From Ochrobactrum quorumnocens (lineage in GTDB: Bacteria; Pseudomonadota; Alphaproteobacteria; Rhizobiales; Rhizobiaceae), in contig NZ_CP022604.1 of NCBI RefSeq assembly GCF_002278035.1, forward strand, positions 310,001-374,000: DNA of 64,000 bases, written 5' to 3'. A model generated the notes under the pieces. The model was not told the DNA's origin, made no database searches, and was given only the letters and a program-made list of their open reading frames with translations. This document shows, one piece after another, positions 9,743 through 19,564 of the stretch. Positions within the stretch are counted from its first letter, which is position 1. Each line of letters starts with the position of its first letter. Made by a program: the position numbers and the translations under genes.

Positions 9743-9764
9743 CAAACATTTGTGTATGTTTATC
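9741..9764. promoter_or_regulatory. Probable BepR operator
   Basis: The interrupted palindrome AAACAT-N6-ATGTTT is centred at 9752/9753, midway in the bepR-bepD gap. Its core ACATTTGTGTATGT matches the core of the E. coli AcrR operator (ACATTTGTGAATGT) at 13 of 14 positions. Assignment to BepR is inference from position and family. Confidence 0.75.
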
Positions 9765-9800
9765 CGGCCGCACCGTGCGACATCAAGGGCAACTCCCATT

Positions 9801-11003
9801 ATGACCATGAACCGTTCTATTCGGCTTTTTGCGGCAGGAGCCGCATTTTTCATTATTGCAGGACAGTCTGTCTATGCGCAGGCTCCTGGAGGCGCTACGC
9901 CGCCGCCTCCACCTGTCACTGTCACAGAAATCAAGGCGCAGAACGTTTCCGTCCCTTATGAGTATGCCGCTCGCGTGAGCGCATATCGTGATGTTCAGGT
10001 ACGCGCTCGTGTCGGCGGCATTCTTTTGCACCGCAATTTCGTAGAGGGCACGGAAGTCAAAGCTGGCGACGTGCTTTTCGAGATTGACCCGGCACCTTAC
10101 GAAGCAGAGCTTGCACGCGTTCAGGCGCAAGTAGCGCAGGCTGAAGCCCAGTATCAGCAGTCGATCCGCGATGCCGAACGTGCCGAACAGCTTGTTCAGC
10201 AGAGAGTGCAAAGCACGGCTGCCCGCGATACGGCTTTTGCGACCCGCGATCTCAATAAGGCGGCTGTTGCAGCAACCAAGGCGCAGTTGCGGACGGCGGA
10301 GCTCAATCTGAGCTACACCAAAGTGACTGCCCCGATCAGCGGCATCACCAGCCTTGAACAGGTTTCTGAAGGCAGCCTCATCGGTACAGATTCGGCATCG
10401 AGCCTGTTGACTTCGATCACCCAGATCAATCCGGTCTACGTCAATTTCTCCTTCACCGACACGGAAGCCGCGGAAATCCGCAAGCTGCGTGAGGCGAGAG
10501 GGGCAACAGGTCAGGATGCCGATCGCCTGCGCATCAAGATTCTGTTTGGTGACGGACAGGCTTATGAGCATGAAGGCACAATCGACTTCACCTCGTCATC
10601 GCTTGATACCGAAACAGGCACGTTGGGTGCGCGCGCGGTCGTGGAAAACCCCGATCAGCGTCTGATCCCTGGCCAGTTTGTGCGAGCCGCCATTCTCGGC
10701 GTTACCATCGACAATGCAATTCTGGTTCCAAAAGCAGCATTGATGCAGAGCCCGCAGGGACAGTTCGTCTATGTTGTTAACAAAGACGATGTCGCAGAAG
10801 TTCGCCCCGTTACGATTTCGCGTGAACTTACTGACGCATGGCTCGTGAGCGACGGCTTGCAAGCTGGCGACCGCATCATTACCGAAGGCGTGATCAAAGC
10901 CGCTCCAGGCAAGACGGTTAAGCCGGTCGAAGCTTCGGCTGAAAAGGCTGCAGGTGATGCAGGGACAGAGGCTGGTAAAGAACAGGCGGCAGACAAGAAA
11001 TGA
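9801..11003 (+). CDS. bepD: RND efflux periplasmic adaptor (membrane fusion protein)
   Basis: A 400-residue AcrA/MexA-type adaptor linking the inner-membrane pump to an outer-membrane channel. A signal peptide covers about residues 1-29 (ending VYAQA), but there is no lipobox cysteine, unlike AcrA. The biotinyl-lipoyl half motifs ([24 protein letters not shown] near residue 70 and [11 protein letters not shown] near 170) flank an alpha-helical hairpin rich in Ala/Gln/Glu. The beta-barrel and membrane-proximal domains follow, and a charged Ala/Glu/Lys tail ends the protein. The ATG at 9801 precedes a classic n-region; AAGGG lies 11 bases upstream. It overlaps bepE by four bases. Confidence 0.92.
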   Translation: MTMNRSIRLFAAGAAFFIIAGQSVYAQAPGGATPPPPPVTVTEIKAQNVSVPYEYAARVSAYRDVQVRARVGGILLHRNFVEGTEVKAGDVLFEIDPAPYEAELARVQAQVAQAEAQYQQSIRDAERAEQLVQQRVQSTAARDTAFATRDLNKAAVAATKAQLRTAELNLSYTKVTAPISGITSLEQVSEGSLIGTDSASSLLTSITQINPVYVNFSFTDTEAAEIRKLREARGATGQDADRLRIKILFGDGQAYEHEGTIDFTSSSLDTETGTLGARAVVENPDQRLIPGQFVRAAILGVTIDNAILVPKAALMQSPQGQFVYVVNKDDVAEVRPVTISRELTDAWLVSDGLQAGDRIITEGVIKAAPGKTVKPVEASAEKAAGDAGTEAGKEQAADKK

Positions 11004-14000
11004 ATAGATTCTTCGTCGACCGCCCGGTTTTCGCGGCGGTTATCTCTATCGTCATTGTGCTGGCGGGCCTCATCTCGATGCGGATCCTGCCGATTGCACA
11101 ATATCCCGAGCTGACGCCGCCACAGGTTGTCGTCAGTGCGACCTATCCGGGTGCAAGTGCTGAAACGGTGACGCAAACCGTTGCAGCACCGCTTGAGCAG
11201 CAGATCAACGGCGTCGAGAACATGCTTTATATGCAGTCCTCGAGCCTTGGCAGCGGCACTATGCAGCTGACCGTGACCTTTGCTCTTGGCACTGATCCGG
11301 ATCAGGCGACCATCAACGTCAACAACCGCGTACAGCGTGCAACATCGTCCCTGCCGCAGGAAGTGCAACGTCTGGGCGTTACCGTCGACAAACGTTCGAG
11401 CACAATTCTCGGCATGGTGGCGATGTTCTCCACCACTGACCGTTATGATCGTACCTATGTCGGTAACTATGCGCTTCTGAACGTCATTGACGATCTCAAG
11501 CGTCTTACGGGCGTGGGTGATGTTCAGCTTCTCGGCAACATTGATTATTCGATGCGTGTCTGGCTGCGTCCTGACAAACTAGCACAATATAATCTAACGC
11601 CTTCGGACGTTCAGACGGCTATTCAGGAGCAAAACGCGCAGTTTGCAGCGGGTCGTTTTGGCGATCAGCCTGACCCACAGGCGGGGCCGTTCACCTATAC
11701 TGCGACAACGCAGGGTCGTTTGCCTGACGCATCAGCATTTGAGAACATCATTCTTCGTTCCGACAAAAATGCTGCAACGCTGAAGCTTAAGGATGTGGCG
11801 CGTGTTGAACTGGGGACAGAAAGCTATCTCGTCGACAGTGCTCTGAATGGCACGCCGGCGGTTCCGATTGCGATCTATCTGCAGCCGGGCGCCAACGCTT
11901 TGAACACGATGGAGCTCATTCAGAGCCGCATGGCGGAACTGAAGACGAGTTTCCCTGAAGGCATCGATTATTCGGTTCCATTCGATACGACCAAGTTCAT
12001 TAAGGTCTCGGTCGAGGAAGTGGTCCATACCTTCATCGAGGCGATTATCCTCGTGGTTCTTGTGGTCTTTATCTTCCTTCAGAACTGGCGCGCGACCCTT
12101 ATTCCGGTCATCGCGGTTCCGATCTCGATCATCGGTACTTTCGCAGGCATGTATGTGCTTGGTTTCTCCATCAACCTGTTGACATTGTTTGGTCTGGTGC
12201 TGGCCATCGGTATCGTGGTTGATGACGCCATCGTGGTGTTGGAAAACGTCGAACGTATTATGACAACCGAGAAACTGCCGCCGCGCGAAGCTGCCATCAA
12301 GGCAATGAGCGAAGTGACAGGGCCGGTTATCGCGATTGTTCTGGTGCTCTGCGCCGTGTTCATACCGGTCGCTTTCATGGGCGGTCTGGTCGGCGAAATG
12401 TATAAGCAGTTCGCTGTTACGATTGCGATTTCGGTAACGATCTCCGGCATCGTGGCCTTGACGCTGACGCCCGCCTTGTGCGCGCTGATCTTGAAGCCTG
12501 GCCATCATGAGCCAATGCTGCCGTTCCGCATCTTCAATCGCTTCTTCGATAGTCTGACGCGCGGTTATACCAATGGTGTGCGGTTCTTCCTGAAACGCGC
12601 TGCTATCGGTTTGCTGATTTTCGCCGGTCTGTTGGGCGGTACATACTATCTCTTCGAGAAGGTGCCGAGTTCGCTCCTGCCGGATGAAGATCAGGGCTTC
12701 CTGTTCAGTGTGGCTATCCTGCCACCAGCAGCTTCGCTGGAGCGCACGTCTGCGGTGCTTCATGAGGCCAGCAGCAATATCCGCAAGCATCCTGCTGTCG
12801 AAAGTGTGTTTGAAGTCTCCGGCTTCGATCTGCTCTCGGGTGGTCTGAAGACCAGTGCGGGTACAATGTTCATTATGCTCAAGGACTGGAAAGAACGCAC
12901 GACGCCAGATCTCGACGCACGTAATCTGCCCGGTGCTATCATGGGCATGAATGCGGGCATTCAGGATGGTATGGTTCTGGCATTTAATCCGCCTCCGATC
13001 ATGGGTCTCAGCACCACAGGTGGTTTTGAACTTTACGTGCAGGATCGTACTGGTGGCGGTGTTGAATCGCTGACCAATGCGACCAAACTTCTGACAGATG
13101 CTGCGGCCAAGCGCCCGGAACTGACAGGTGTACGTACGACATTCGATCCAAATGTTCCGCAGTATGACATCCAGCTTGACCGTGAAAAAGCCAAGGCGAT
13201 GGGTGTGCCGATCAACTCGGTATTCACCGCCATGCAGGCAACCTTCGGTAGCGTTTATGTCAACGACTTCACGCTCTATGGGCGCAACTATCAGGTCAAT
13301 CTGCAGTCGGAAGCCGAGTTCCGTCGTGATCCGAGCGATCTCAAGCATGTGTTTGTGCGCGCCAATTCTGGCAGCATGATCCCGCTGAGCGCACTGGTGA
13401 CGGTAAAGCGTGTTGTCGGTCCTGATCAGCTCGAACGGTTCAATGCGTTCAATGCTGCAAAGGTTACCGGTAATCCAGCGCCGGGCTACACATCGGGTGA
13501 CTCGATCAAGGCGATGCAGGAAGTGGCTGCTGAAGTGCTCCCGCAGGGCTATCAGATTGCCTGGACGGGCTCTGCCTATCAGGAAGTCACGACAAGCGGT
13601 AGCGGCAGTCAGGCTATGATCTTCGGTTTGATCATGGTGTTCCTGATCCTTGCTGCTCAGTATGAACGCTGGAGCCTGCCGCTAGCTGTTATCACGGCTG
13701 TACCATTCGCTATCTTCGGTGCGCTGCTCGCCACCGATCTGCGCGGCCTGACCAACGACGTCTATTTCCAGATTGGTCTGGTGACGCTCATAGGTCTTGC
13801 GGCAAAGAACGCGATTTTGATCGTGGAGTTTGCGGTGCTGCAACGTGAAGAGGGCAAGTCGGCTATTGAGGCTGCTGCTGAAGCTGCACGCCTGCGCTTC
13901 CGCCCAATTGTGATGACGTCATTGGCGTTCATCCTTGGTGTGGTTCCGCTGGCAATCAGCTCCGGTGCAGGTTCTGCAAGTCGTCACTCGATCGGCACGG

Positions 14001-14167
14001 GCGTTATCGGTGGTATGTTGGCTGCGACTTTTATCGCAACCTTCTTCATCCCGATGTTCTACAGCCTGATTGCCCGCAAGCCGCCGAAGAAGCGTCCTGA
14101 CGATGTGGCTGCCACTCCAGCCCCGGTGCAGACTGCTCCGGGCGAGGAAAATGGCCCGGCGCACTAG
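11000..14167 (+). CDS. bepE: RND multidrug efflux pump, HAE1 family
   Basis: A 1055-residue proton-driven pump of the AcrB/MexB family, close to the family's usual length. The opening [20 protein letters not shown] and the segment ITVNNRVQ-like region are typical. The proton-relay motif in TM4 reads [16 protein letters not shown], with both Asp present. Twelve membrane helices and two large periplasmic loops are evident. The C-terminal signature [23 protein letters not shown] segment is present around residue 975. With BepD and an outer-membrane TolC homologue encoded elsewhere it should expel bile salts, dyes and hydrophobic drugs. It is translationally coupled to bepD. The stop codon TAG is the first three bases of a palindromic repeat. 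Confidence 0.95.
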   Translation: MNRFFVDRPVFAAVISIVIVLAGLISMRILPIAQYPELTPPQVVVSATYPGASAETVTQTVAAPLEQQINGVENMLYMQSSSLGSGTMQLTVTFALGTDPDQATINVNNRVQRATSSLPQEVQRLGVTVDKRSSTILGMVAMFSTTDRYDRTYVGNYALLNVIDDLKRLTGVGDVQLLGNIDYSMRVWLRPDKLAQYNLTPSDVQTAIQEQNAQFAAGRFGDQPDPQAGPFTYTATTQGRLPDASAFENIILRSDKNAATLKLKDVARVELGTESYLVDSALNGTPAVPIAIYLQPGANALNTMELIQSRMAELKTSFPEGIDYSVPFDTTKFIKVSVEEVVHTFIEAIILVVLVVFIFLQNWRATLIPVIAVPISIIGTFAGMYVLGFSINLLTLFGLVLAIGIVVDDAIVVLENVERIMTTEKLPPREAAIKAMSEVTGPVIAIVLVLCAVFIPVAFMGGLVGEMYKQFAVTIAISVTISGIVALTLTPALCALILKPGHHEPMLPFRIFNRFFDSLTRGYTNGVRFFLKRAAIGLLIFAGLLGGTYYLFEKVPSSLLPDEDQGFLFSVAILPPAASLERTSAVLHEASSNIRKHPAVESVFEVSGFDLLSGGLKTSAGTMFIMLKDWKERTTPDLDARNLPGAIMGMNAGIQDGMVLAFNPPPIMGLSTTGGFELYVQDRTGGGVESLTNATKLLTDAAAKRPELTGVRTTFDPNVPQYDIQLDREKAKAMGVPINSVFTAMQATFGSVYVNDFTLYGRNYQVNLQSEAEFRRDPSDLKHVFVRANSGSMIPLSALVTVKRVVGPDQLERFNAFNAAKVTGNPAPGYTSGDSIKAMQEVAAEVLPQGYQIAWTGSAYQEVTTSGSGSQAMIFGLIMVFLILAAQYERWSLPLAVITAVPFAIFGALLATDLRGLTNDVYFQIGLVTLIGLAAKNAILIVEFAVLQREEGKSAIEAAAEAARLRFRPIVMTSLAFILGVVPLAISSGAGSASRHSIGTGVIGGMLAATFIATFFIPMFYSLIARKPPKKRPDDVAATPAPVQTAPGEENGPAH

Positions 14168-14265
14168 AGCATAATTCCTTAAACTTGGTTCAGTTTAAGG
14201 TAAAATTATGCGCTCATTTTAGAGTGTTAGAGCGTCGTGCGCCCAAGTGGGCGCACGACGCTCTA
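14165..14265. repeat. Composite palindromic repeat (GAGCATAATT element plus GCGTCGTGCGCC hairpin)
   Basis: Starting at the bepE stop, AGCATAATT...AATTATGCGCT encloses an inner palindrome CCTTAAAC/GTTTAAGG. It is followed at 14228-14265 by a perfect hairpin with 17-base arms (TAGAGCGTCGTGCGCCC) and an AAGT loop. Related units occur at 14490-14533, 58438-58494 and 60675-60718. It could act as the bepE terminator or an mRNA-stabilising hairpin. Confidence 0.85.
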
Positions 14266-14305
14266 GTACAGTGCCCGGCGCAGCCTCCTCGGATGCGCCT
14301 GATGG

Positions 14306-14412
14306 TTACAGCGGTTCCGGCTAATATTGAATCGTAGGAACCGCTGTAACCATTTGTTTTTACGCATTTCCGAACGCAAAACCTGTTTCCACTTTTGCTG
14401 GAAATGCTTTAA
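14306..14412 (-). repeat. 107-base intergenic repeat, family A copy 1 (inverted)
   Basis: A reverse-complement copy of a roughly 107-base unit bounded by TTAAAGC(G/A)TTTCCAGC and GCTGTAA. The other copies are at 15306-15412, 31835-31942 and 57416-57522. Internal segments such as AGCAAAAGTGGGAACCGGTTT and AACGATTCAATATT recur with few changes. No coding potential was seen; Brucella species carry similar dispersed palindromic elements. Confidence 0.85.
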
Positions 14413-14424
14413 GATCGAAAAAGA

Positions 14425-14453
14425 AAAGCCCCGCTCTCAGGCGGGGCTTTTTG
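14425..14453. terminator. Terminator-type hairpin
   Basis: AAAGCCCCGC and GCGGGGCTTT pair around TCTCAG and are followed by T residues on the plus strand. It lies 258 bases past bepE, beyond two repeats, and could end bepDE read-through. Confidence 0.7.
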
Positions 14454-14489
14454 TTGAACTTATTGCATATTACGGCATAGTTTAAACTG

Positions 14490-14533
14490 TTAGAGCGTCC
14501 TTTGTATGCCCATTAGGGTACACGTCTCTCTAA
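14490..14533. repeat. Degenerate GAGCGTC-type palindromic repeat
   Basis: TTAGAGCGTCCTTTGTATGCCC and the imperfect partner GGGTACACGTCTCTCTAA resemble the hairpin at 14228-14265 with several mismatches. The open frame that overlaps it is not considered coding. Confidence 0.6.
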
Positions 14534-14693
14534 GACAGCATGCGGTGCGTCTATGGGCGCTTACGCATGTATGGATCGCGTTTATGAGCAAGCTCCTCGG
14601 GGCGTCGTCCACACCTTCCCGTCACGCTCCGCACAATCCATCAATGGCCGTAACCTGGCGTCTCGGCTCTATTCGCGAGCTTGCCTGACCTTT

Positions 14694-14858
14694 TTAGAAA
14701 TGCGTCATTATGCTTTGAGCGATGGCCCAAAGAATGATTGCCGCAGGAACTGTTAGGCACGCCAGAAAGATCCCGAAGAACACATAGGTTGCTTCATTCG
14801 GTGACCGTTGGGTCTGTGCAGGAGTCTTGTGCCAATGAGTGCTAATGCCTTGGTACAT
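14694..14858 (-). CDS. 54-residue single-pass membrane protein of unknown function
   Basis: A short gene of 55 codons with an excellent ribosome site: AGGAGG lies eight bases before the ATG at 14858. The first 23 residues are polar with three His/Trp-type residues (THWHKT). Residues 25-48 form one strong hydrophobic helix (YVFFGIFLACLTVPAAIILW) and six polar residues end it. Such a layout is seen in small subunits of respiratory or reductase complexes (for example NapE-like proteins) and in small stress proteins, but I recognise no family and assign no function. It stands alone in a repeat-rich gap between bepE and a solute-binding protein, with AT-rich DNA upstream that may hold its promoter. 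Confidence 0.7.
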   Translation of the reverse strand: MYQGISTHWHKTPAQTQRSPNEATYVFFGIFLACLTVPAAIILWAIAQSIMTHF

Positions 14859-15198
14859 GTATAATTCCTCCTAATCCTCGACTTTGATTATCGATCAAAA
14901 GAAGAAATCTTCAAGCTTAAATAAATAACTGGAATTATTGGCAAAATATGATAAAAGCGACACGAAAGTTACGAGAATACGAGCGATAATACGCCGGTGA
15001 TTTTCAAAAAATCCAACCCAATATTCTGATTTCAAATAATTTTACTTATATACTGTAAGTATCGAATAATCGGAAGTTTCAAAAAACACTGAAAATTAGG
15101 CTCTGCGTGTGCACTGAGGTGCGACAAAATGGCACGAAATTAGCTCGTGTTCAGACCAGTTTTGGCTTTGGCTAAGGTGCTTTTTTCGATCAAGCAGC
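14859..15198. other. AT-rich intergenic region without recognised genes
   Basis: This stretch is visibly richer in A and T than its surroundings. It probably contains the promoter of the 54-residue membrane protein. No further gene, tRNA or clear hairpin was seen. Confidence 0.6.
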
Positions 15199-15242
15199 TT
15201 AGAGCGCGTTTCGATCTGATTGGATCAGATCGGCGCTCTAAT
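15199..15242. repeat. Long palindrome with TTAGAGCG ends
   Basis: Outer arms TTAGAGCG/CGCTCTAA flank inner arms CGATCTGAT/ATCAGATCG around TGG. The ends match the TAGAGCG termini of the other hairpin repeats in the window, but the core differs. Confidence 0.75.
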
Positions 15243-15249
15243 TATCTGT

Positions 15250-15304
15250 TTTAACGCGCATCTTTGTCCGAAAACCGTTTCACACTTTTCGGGATGCGTT
15301 CTAA
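15250..15304 (-). repeat. About 55-base repeat, family B (inverted copy)
   Basis: Reverse complement of a unit of the form GCGCATCCCGAAAAGTG...CGGTTTTCGG...GATGCGCGTTAA. Other copies lie near 29852, 39216, 43176, 57034 and 58184. It directly abuts a family A copy. Confidence 0.75.
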
Positions 15305-15305
15305 T

Positions 15306-15412
15306 TTAAAGCGTTTCCAGCAAAAGTGGGAACCGGTTTTGCGTTCGAAAATGCGTGAAAACAAATAGTTACAGCGGTTACAACGATTCAATATTCACTG
15401 GAGCCGCTTTAA
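15306..15412 (+). repeat. 107-base intergenic repeat, family A copy 2
   Basis: A direct copy of the family A unit, opposite in direction to the copy at 14306-14412, so the two form a large inverted pair around the small membrane-protein gene. Confidence 0.85.
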
Positions 15413-15486
15413 GTTTGTGGCTGAACGGCGCATTCAACGCGAGTCAGGCGTGAGCGGTTCCAATTAAAACTGAGCTGTCGAACACT

Positions 15487-16332
15487 CTAATAAAAGCTGT
15501 TTGGAAAATAACGCAGATACAGCTCTGTAAGTTTGCCCTGCTGCTGCAGTGATTGAAGCGCATTGTTGAAAGCGCTCGCCAGCGACGCATTTTTCGGTGC
15601 CACGGCTATGCTCAGGCCGGGACCGAGATATTGTGGCGCGAGGTAAGGCCCGTCAACAAAGCTGCAGCAGTCATTGACTTGATCACTCTCCAACCAGAAT
15701 GACAGGGCCATTCCGTCATCAAATGCTGCATCCACTTCGCCTTTTTGCAATGCGGCCAGCAGTGCGGCACGATCTGGATAGGGTTTGGCGACGGCCTGCG
15801 GGAAATAAGATTTCAGAACCTGCTCATGTGCCGTTCCTGCAATGACACCAACATTCTTACCGCGCAGTGCGATAGAAGCGGGCTCCGAGAAACGATTTGC
15901 TTTGATTGCCACGAAGCGTGCAGGAAGACGCATATAAGCGCGGGTGAAGACAAACTTTTCCCGGTTTTGCGCATTGGCACTTAAACCAGCGATGATCGCT
16001 TCTGCATCGCCACTTTCAAGTCTGGTTTCAAGCTTGTTCCACGGCACAGCTTCTATCTGACATATGTCACTCAATCCCATTTGGCTGCAAAGCGCCTTGG
16101 CGAGATCGACATTATAACCGGAAAGCTGGCCAGCGTCATTCAACGCATTAAAGGGCGGAAAGTCGAGCGTGGTTACAAAGCGAAGTCTGTTGAGGCCCTG
16201 CAAAGACGGTAAAGCCAGCCTTTCCTTCTGATTGAAGAAGTCAGGTGCCTTGGGTGCGGGTTGCGCGCTGGAGGGGAGGCTGTTCAAAAGCCAAAAAGCT
16301 GCGACCGCTATGCTCAAAAGGTGCCGTTTCAT
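15487..16332 (-). CDS. Periplasmic amino-acid-type solute-binding protein (SBP family 3)
   Basis: A 281-residue protein with a cleavable signal peptide (residues 1-23, ending SSA) and the PBPb/SBP_bac_3 fold. The motif YNVDLAKALCSQMG near residue 75 and the GVIAGTAHEQVL hinge segment near 160 are typical. Four or more cysteines (CSQMGLSDIC, NDCCSF) could form disulphides in the periplasm. The family usually captures amino acids for an ABC importer, but no permease or ATPase gene is adjacent, so it is an orphan. It may feed a distant transporter or act as a sensor partner. The ATG start precedes a normal Lys/Arg n-region. Confidence 0.85.
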   Translation of the reverse strand: MKRHLLSIAVAAFWLLNSLPSSAQPAPKAPDFFNQKERLALPSLQGLNRLRFVTTLDFPPFNALNDAGQLSGYNVDLAKALCSQMGLSDICQIEAVPWNKLETRLESGDAEAIIAGLSANAQNREKFVFTRAYMRLPARFVAIKANRFSEPASIALRGKNVGVIAGTAHEQVLKSYFPQAVAKPYPDRAALLAALQKGEVDAAFDDGMALSFWLESDQVNDCCSFVDGPYLAPQYLGPGLSIAVAPKNASLASAFNNALQSLQQQGKLTELYLRYFPNSFY

Positions 16333-16613
16333 CGATGCTTTATGTAAGCAATATCTTATAATTTCACGTTAATAGAGTGGGTGTGGAAAACTATGCAATG
16401 ATTTTGAATGGGTTGGCACATAAGGACGCAAAAACAAAATAACTTCCATGGACGACCAATAATTCTGTTTCTATTTTAAATAGAATGAAATAAATATAAA
16501 TGTGTGGGGTTATTTAATAAATACATAAATTAGTTAAATAAATAAACCACATTATGCATTGAAATAAATATTAGTAATAATTGAAAATAATCCAGTAGTA
16601 GTGCGGGGGTACT
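16333..16613. other. AT-rich leader upstream of the GT2 glycosyltransferase
   Basis: The last 200 bases before the start codon are dominated by A and T (repeated AAATAAAT-like runs). Such DNA is often promoter-proximal and a target of nucleoid proteins such as MucR/Ros-type regulators in this group; that link is only inference. No hairpin or gene was seen. Confidence 0.5.
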
Positions 16614-18509
16614 ATGAGTAACGGATCGATTGCGTTCGATCTGGGGATATGCACTGCCATATCCGCCAGATTGGAACGCCGCGGCGTGCCGCGTGATTGC
16701 CTGAAGCACGCATACGAAGCGGCTATCATAAACGGGACAAGTTTCTGCGATGAAGTCGGACATCAGCCGGGTGTTTCTGAAGAGATGCTCTTTGAAGCGA
16801 TAGCCGATTATCTTGAGCTGACATTTACAGAAGAGGTTCTGTCGTCCCGGATTTTTGTCACAGGCGAAGAAACGTCGGCCATTTTCACTGAGCCTGGCCA
16901 GCTTATGGTGCTCGGTCGAGATGGCACGTCCTATCTCTATCTAGCGCCAACCGAAAAAGGTATCGCGAAATTGCGAGATCATATTCGACAGTCGCCGGAC
17001 CTGCGGGATCGGATCAGGATTTGCACCCCTTCCTTCATCAAAAGAATTCTGCGTCAGCGTCATCAGAAAGATCTGATTGCACGCGCCCATGCGATGACGC
17101 CGCAGCTTTTTTCTGCTTCCCGTGTTCTCGAGACGCCTCAGGCGTTCATCATAGCGATGGGGCTTTATGCGTTCATTGCCAGTATCGTGAACTGGCCGAC
17201 AGAAACTATTCTGGCCTTACATGTCTGCCTGACATTGTTCTTTTTCGGCTGTGTGCTTATTCGTCTTTTTGCAGCGGTTGGTAGCCGACGCTTGCGCTTT
17301 CCTGAGATCATGCCTTTCAAACGACGTGACTTGCCGGTTTATTCCGTTCTTGTGCCTCTCTATCGCGAACAGGCCGTGGTCGGGCAGTTGTTAGCCTCGC
17401 TTGAACGGCTCAATTGGCCGCGCAGCAAGCTGGATATCAAGCTCGTGTGTGAGAAGGACGATTTCGATACGATTGCCGAGATCAGAGGGCGGACGCTGCC
17501 TTCCAATTACGAACTGGTTCTCGTGCCGTCAGGCGGGCCGCGCACCAAGCCCAAGGCGTTAAACTACGCGCTGCAATTTGCGCGTGGAGAAATTATCGCG
17601 ATTTTTGATGCGGAAGATCGCCCGCACCCTGACCAGTTGCTTGAGGCATGGCAGGCATTCCAGCGTGGTGGCAAGCAACTTGCCTGCGTTCAGGCACCAC
17701 TCATTATCGGAAATTTCCGCCAGAATTTGCTGACGCGTATGTTCGCGTTTGAATATGCCACTTTGTTCCGGGGCCTGCTGCCATGGCTCGCCTCACAGGG
17801 TCTTGTTATTCCGTTGGGCGGTACTTCCAATCATTTTCGCCGATCCTGTCTCGATCAAGTTGGCGGGTGGGACGCCTATAATGTGACGGAGGACGCTGAC
17901 CTTGGTATGCGGCTTGCCCGTTTCGGTTATGGTATCGATGTTATCACCCGGGGCACTGTTGAAGATGCGCCGGTGGATTATTCTGTCTGGCACAAACAGC
18001 GGACGCGCTGGATCAAGGGCTGGATGCAGACATGGCTTGTTCATGGCCGAAATCCTTACACAACCTGGCGTGAGCTCGGCTGGTGGCGCTTCGTGGTCAA
18101 CCAGATTTATACGCTCGGCATTATCGGTTCAGCGCTTCTGCATCCATTTATGCTTATGACGGTTGCAGTGCTGGTTGCGATGATGGCTTTCGGACCGCTC
18201 GGCTCCGAAAATCTGTGGCTGCTGCGCATTGATCTCGTCAACATCATGCTGGCTTATCTGAGCTTTTATGTGCTTGGTTCTAAGACGATGGAACCGACGG
18301 AATTGAGTGGCTACGCCTATATTCTGGCCATACCTGCCTATTGGGTTTTGATCTCCATTTCGGCCTGGCGCGCGCTGTGGCAGCTGGTGCGAAAGCCGCA
18401 TCTGTGGGAGAAAACTCCGCACCAGCCAAGTGTGTTCTATTTGTTGGAGGATGAAGGGGTAGCGGTTTTGGATGCGAGGAATTCAGCCCCGCGTCCGATA
18501 ATGGATTGA
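16614..18509 (+). CDS. Membrane glycosyltransferase family 2 with N-terminal GspE/MshE-like domain
   Basis: A 631-residue processive-type GT2. Residues 1-155 resemble the small N-terminal domain of GspE/MshE proteins ([16 protein letters not shown]). Two membrane helices span about 172-220, the catalytic domain about 240-480, and further helices about 490-600. Catalytic motifs are KDD (281-283), DAED (332-335), TED (425-427) and QRTRW (462-466), as in cellulose-synthase-like and NfrB-like enzymes. It should polymerise or transfer a sugar from a nucleotide donor at the inner membrane. The glycan is unknown and no other polysaccharide genes adjoin it. GGGGG lies four bases before the ATG. The last 73 bases overlap the convergent ppk2 gene. 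Confidence 0.85.
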   Translation: MSNGSIAFDLGICTAISARLERRGVPRDCLKHAYEAAIINGTSFCDEVGHQPGVSEEMLFEAIADYLELTFTEEVLSSRIFVTGEETSAIFTEPGQLMVLGRDGTSYLYLAPTEKGIAKLRDHIRQSPDLRDRIRICTPSFIKRILRQRHQKDLIARAHAMTPQLFSASRVLETPQAFIIAMGLYAFIASIVNWPTETILALHVCLTLFFFGCVLIRLFAAVGSRRLRFPEIMPFKRRDLPVYSVLVPLYREQAVVGQLLASLERLNWPRSKLDIKLVCEKDDFDTIAEIRGRTLPSNYELVLVPSGGPRTKPKALNYALQFARGEIIAIFDAEDRPHPDQLLEAWQAFQRGGKQLACVQAPLIIGNFRQNLLTRMFAFEYATLFRGLLPWLASQGLVIPLGGTSNHFRRSCLDQVGGWDAYNVTEDADLGMRLARFGYGIDVITRGTVEDAPVDYSVWHKQRTRWIKGWMQTWLVHGRNPYTTWRELGWWRFVVNQIYTLGIIGSALLHPFMLMTVAVLVAMMAFGPLGSENLWLLRIDLVNIMLAYLSFYVLGSKTMEPTELSGYAYILAIPAYWVLISISAWRALWQLVRKPHLWEKTPHQPSVFYLLEDEGVAVLDARNSAPRPIMD

Positions 18510-19396
18510 TCTTCGGGACCAATGGCTTCCAGATCCCGGCCTTCATAGGGCAATGTGAGCAAAACGCGCCGGATTGCAGCCAGTCTGGCGCGTCGCTTAT
18601 CATTGGAGCGGATGATCGTCCATGGCGCATAGCCTGTATCGGTGCGCTCCAGCATCGTGTGCAAAGCTGCTGAATAATCATCCCAGCGTGAAATGCCTGC
18701 CACATCCATGGGTGAGAACTTCCAGTTCTTGAGCGGGCTGTGGCGGCGTTCATGGAAGCGCTTGAGCTGCATTTCCTGACCAATATCAAGCCAGAACTTG
18801 AACAGGTGAATACCTTCGGTGACAACCATGCGCTCGAAATCCGGTGTTTCTGTCAGAAATGTTTCAAGCTGCTCTGGTGTGCAGAACTGCATGACGCGCT
18901 CGACACCGGCACGATTATACCAGGAGCGGTCAAAGGTAACAAACTCGCCGGTCGTTGGGAAAAGCTGCACATAGCGCTGAAAATACCACTGACCACGTTC
19001 GGTTTCGGTTGGCTTGGGTAGCGCGACGTTGCGCGCAGTACGTGGGTTCATGAACTGACGGATTGTGAAGATCGTACCGCCTTTGCCTGCGGCATCGCGC
19101 CCTTCAAACACCGAAATGACGCGCCCGCCCGTGCCTTGCAGCCAGTACTGCATCTTGACGAGTTCGATTTGAAGACGCTCCAGCGTTTCCTCATATTCCT
19201 TCGTTTTCATTTTTTCCGTATAGGGATAGCCACCGGACTGAAGAGCCTGATCATCTATCCAATCGGGAAGCTCTGGATCATTGATATCGAACTTGTGCGT
19301 CTCACCATCGATTTTGATCTTCAATGGCTTATCGGCGGATTTGGAATTGTCCTTTTCTGCTTTCTTTTTGTTAGCTGTCTTTGAACTGTCACCCAC
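18437..19396 (-). CDS. ppk2: Polyphosphate kinase 2
   Basis: A 319-residue PPK2 of the single-domain class, which transfers phosphate between polyphosphate and nucleoside di/monophosphates. The Walker A loop is GRDAAGKGG (about residues 99-107) and the Walker B/lid segment is [13 protein letters not shown] (about 155-167). The N-terminal 30 residues are Lys/Ser-rich and poorly conserved. The start is a GTG at 19396 because AAGGAG lies six bases upstream; no ribosome site precedes the more distal in-frame start at 19444. The gene is divergent from a PhoR-like sensor kinase, which suggests a link between phosphate sensing and polyphosphate turnover. Confidence 0.93.
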   Translation of the reverse strand: MGDSSKTANKKKAEKDNSKSADKPLKIKIDGETHKFDINDPELPDWIDDQALQSGGYPYTEKMKTKEYEETLERLQIELVKMQYWLQGTGGRVISVFEGRDAAGKGGTIFTIRQFMNPRTARNVALPKPTETERGQWYFQRYVQLFPTTGEFVTFDRSWYNRAGVERVMQFCTPEQLETFLTETPDFERMVVTEGIHLFKFWLDIGQEMQLKRFHERRHSPLKNWKFSPMDVAGISRWDDYSAALHTMLERTDTGYAPWTIIRSNDKRRARLAAIRRVLLTLPYEGRDLEAIGPEDQSIIGRGAEFLASKTATPSSSNK

Positions 19397-19493
19397 GGCA
19401 AGCTCCTTTGGTTTATAGAAAAGCACGCTTCGAAAAGTGCCCACATAGCATTATGCATGATATGGGCTGTTTATAAGCCGCGTAAAGGATGGT

Positions 19494-19511
19494 TTGTTCC
19501 CGAAGGAACAA
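19494..19511. promoter_or_regulatory. Perfect palindrome between ppk2 and phoR
   Basis: TTGTTCC-CGAA-GGAACAA lies in the divergent promoter region. It may be a regulator site or the stem of a 5' leader hairpin. It does not look like the direct-repeat Pho box (CTGTCAT). Confidence 0.4.
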
Positions 19512-19564
19512 TCGCCTGCGTCAGGTCAATTGCTTGCGCGGTGCATTAAGTGAGAGATGTCAGA

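Noticed and set aside
11732..13348. Open frame of 538 codons antisense to bepE
   Set aside because: It mirrors the codon pattern of bepE, is His/Asp/Arg-rich in the manner of antisense shadows, and has no ribosome site or recognisable domain.
14506..14756. Two overlapping plus-strand frames of 60-67 codons
   Set aside because: They begin inside a degenerate palindromic repeat and overlap the better supported minus-strand 54-codon gene.
19397..19564. Possible Pho box between ppk2 and phoR
   Set aside because: No pair of CTGTCAT-like direct repeats was found; only a CGAA-loop palindrome is present.
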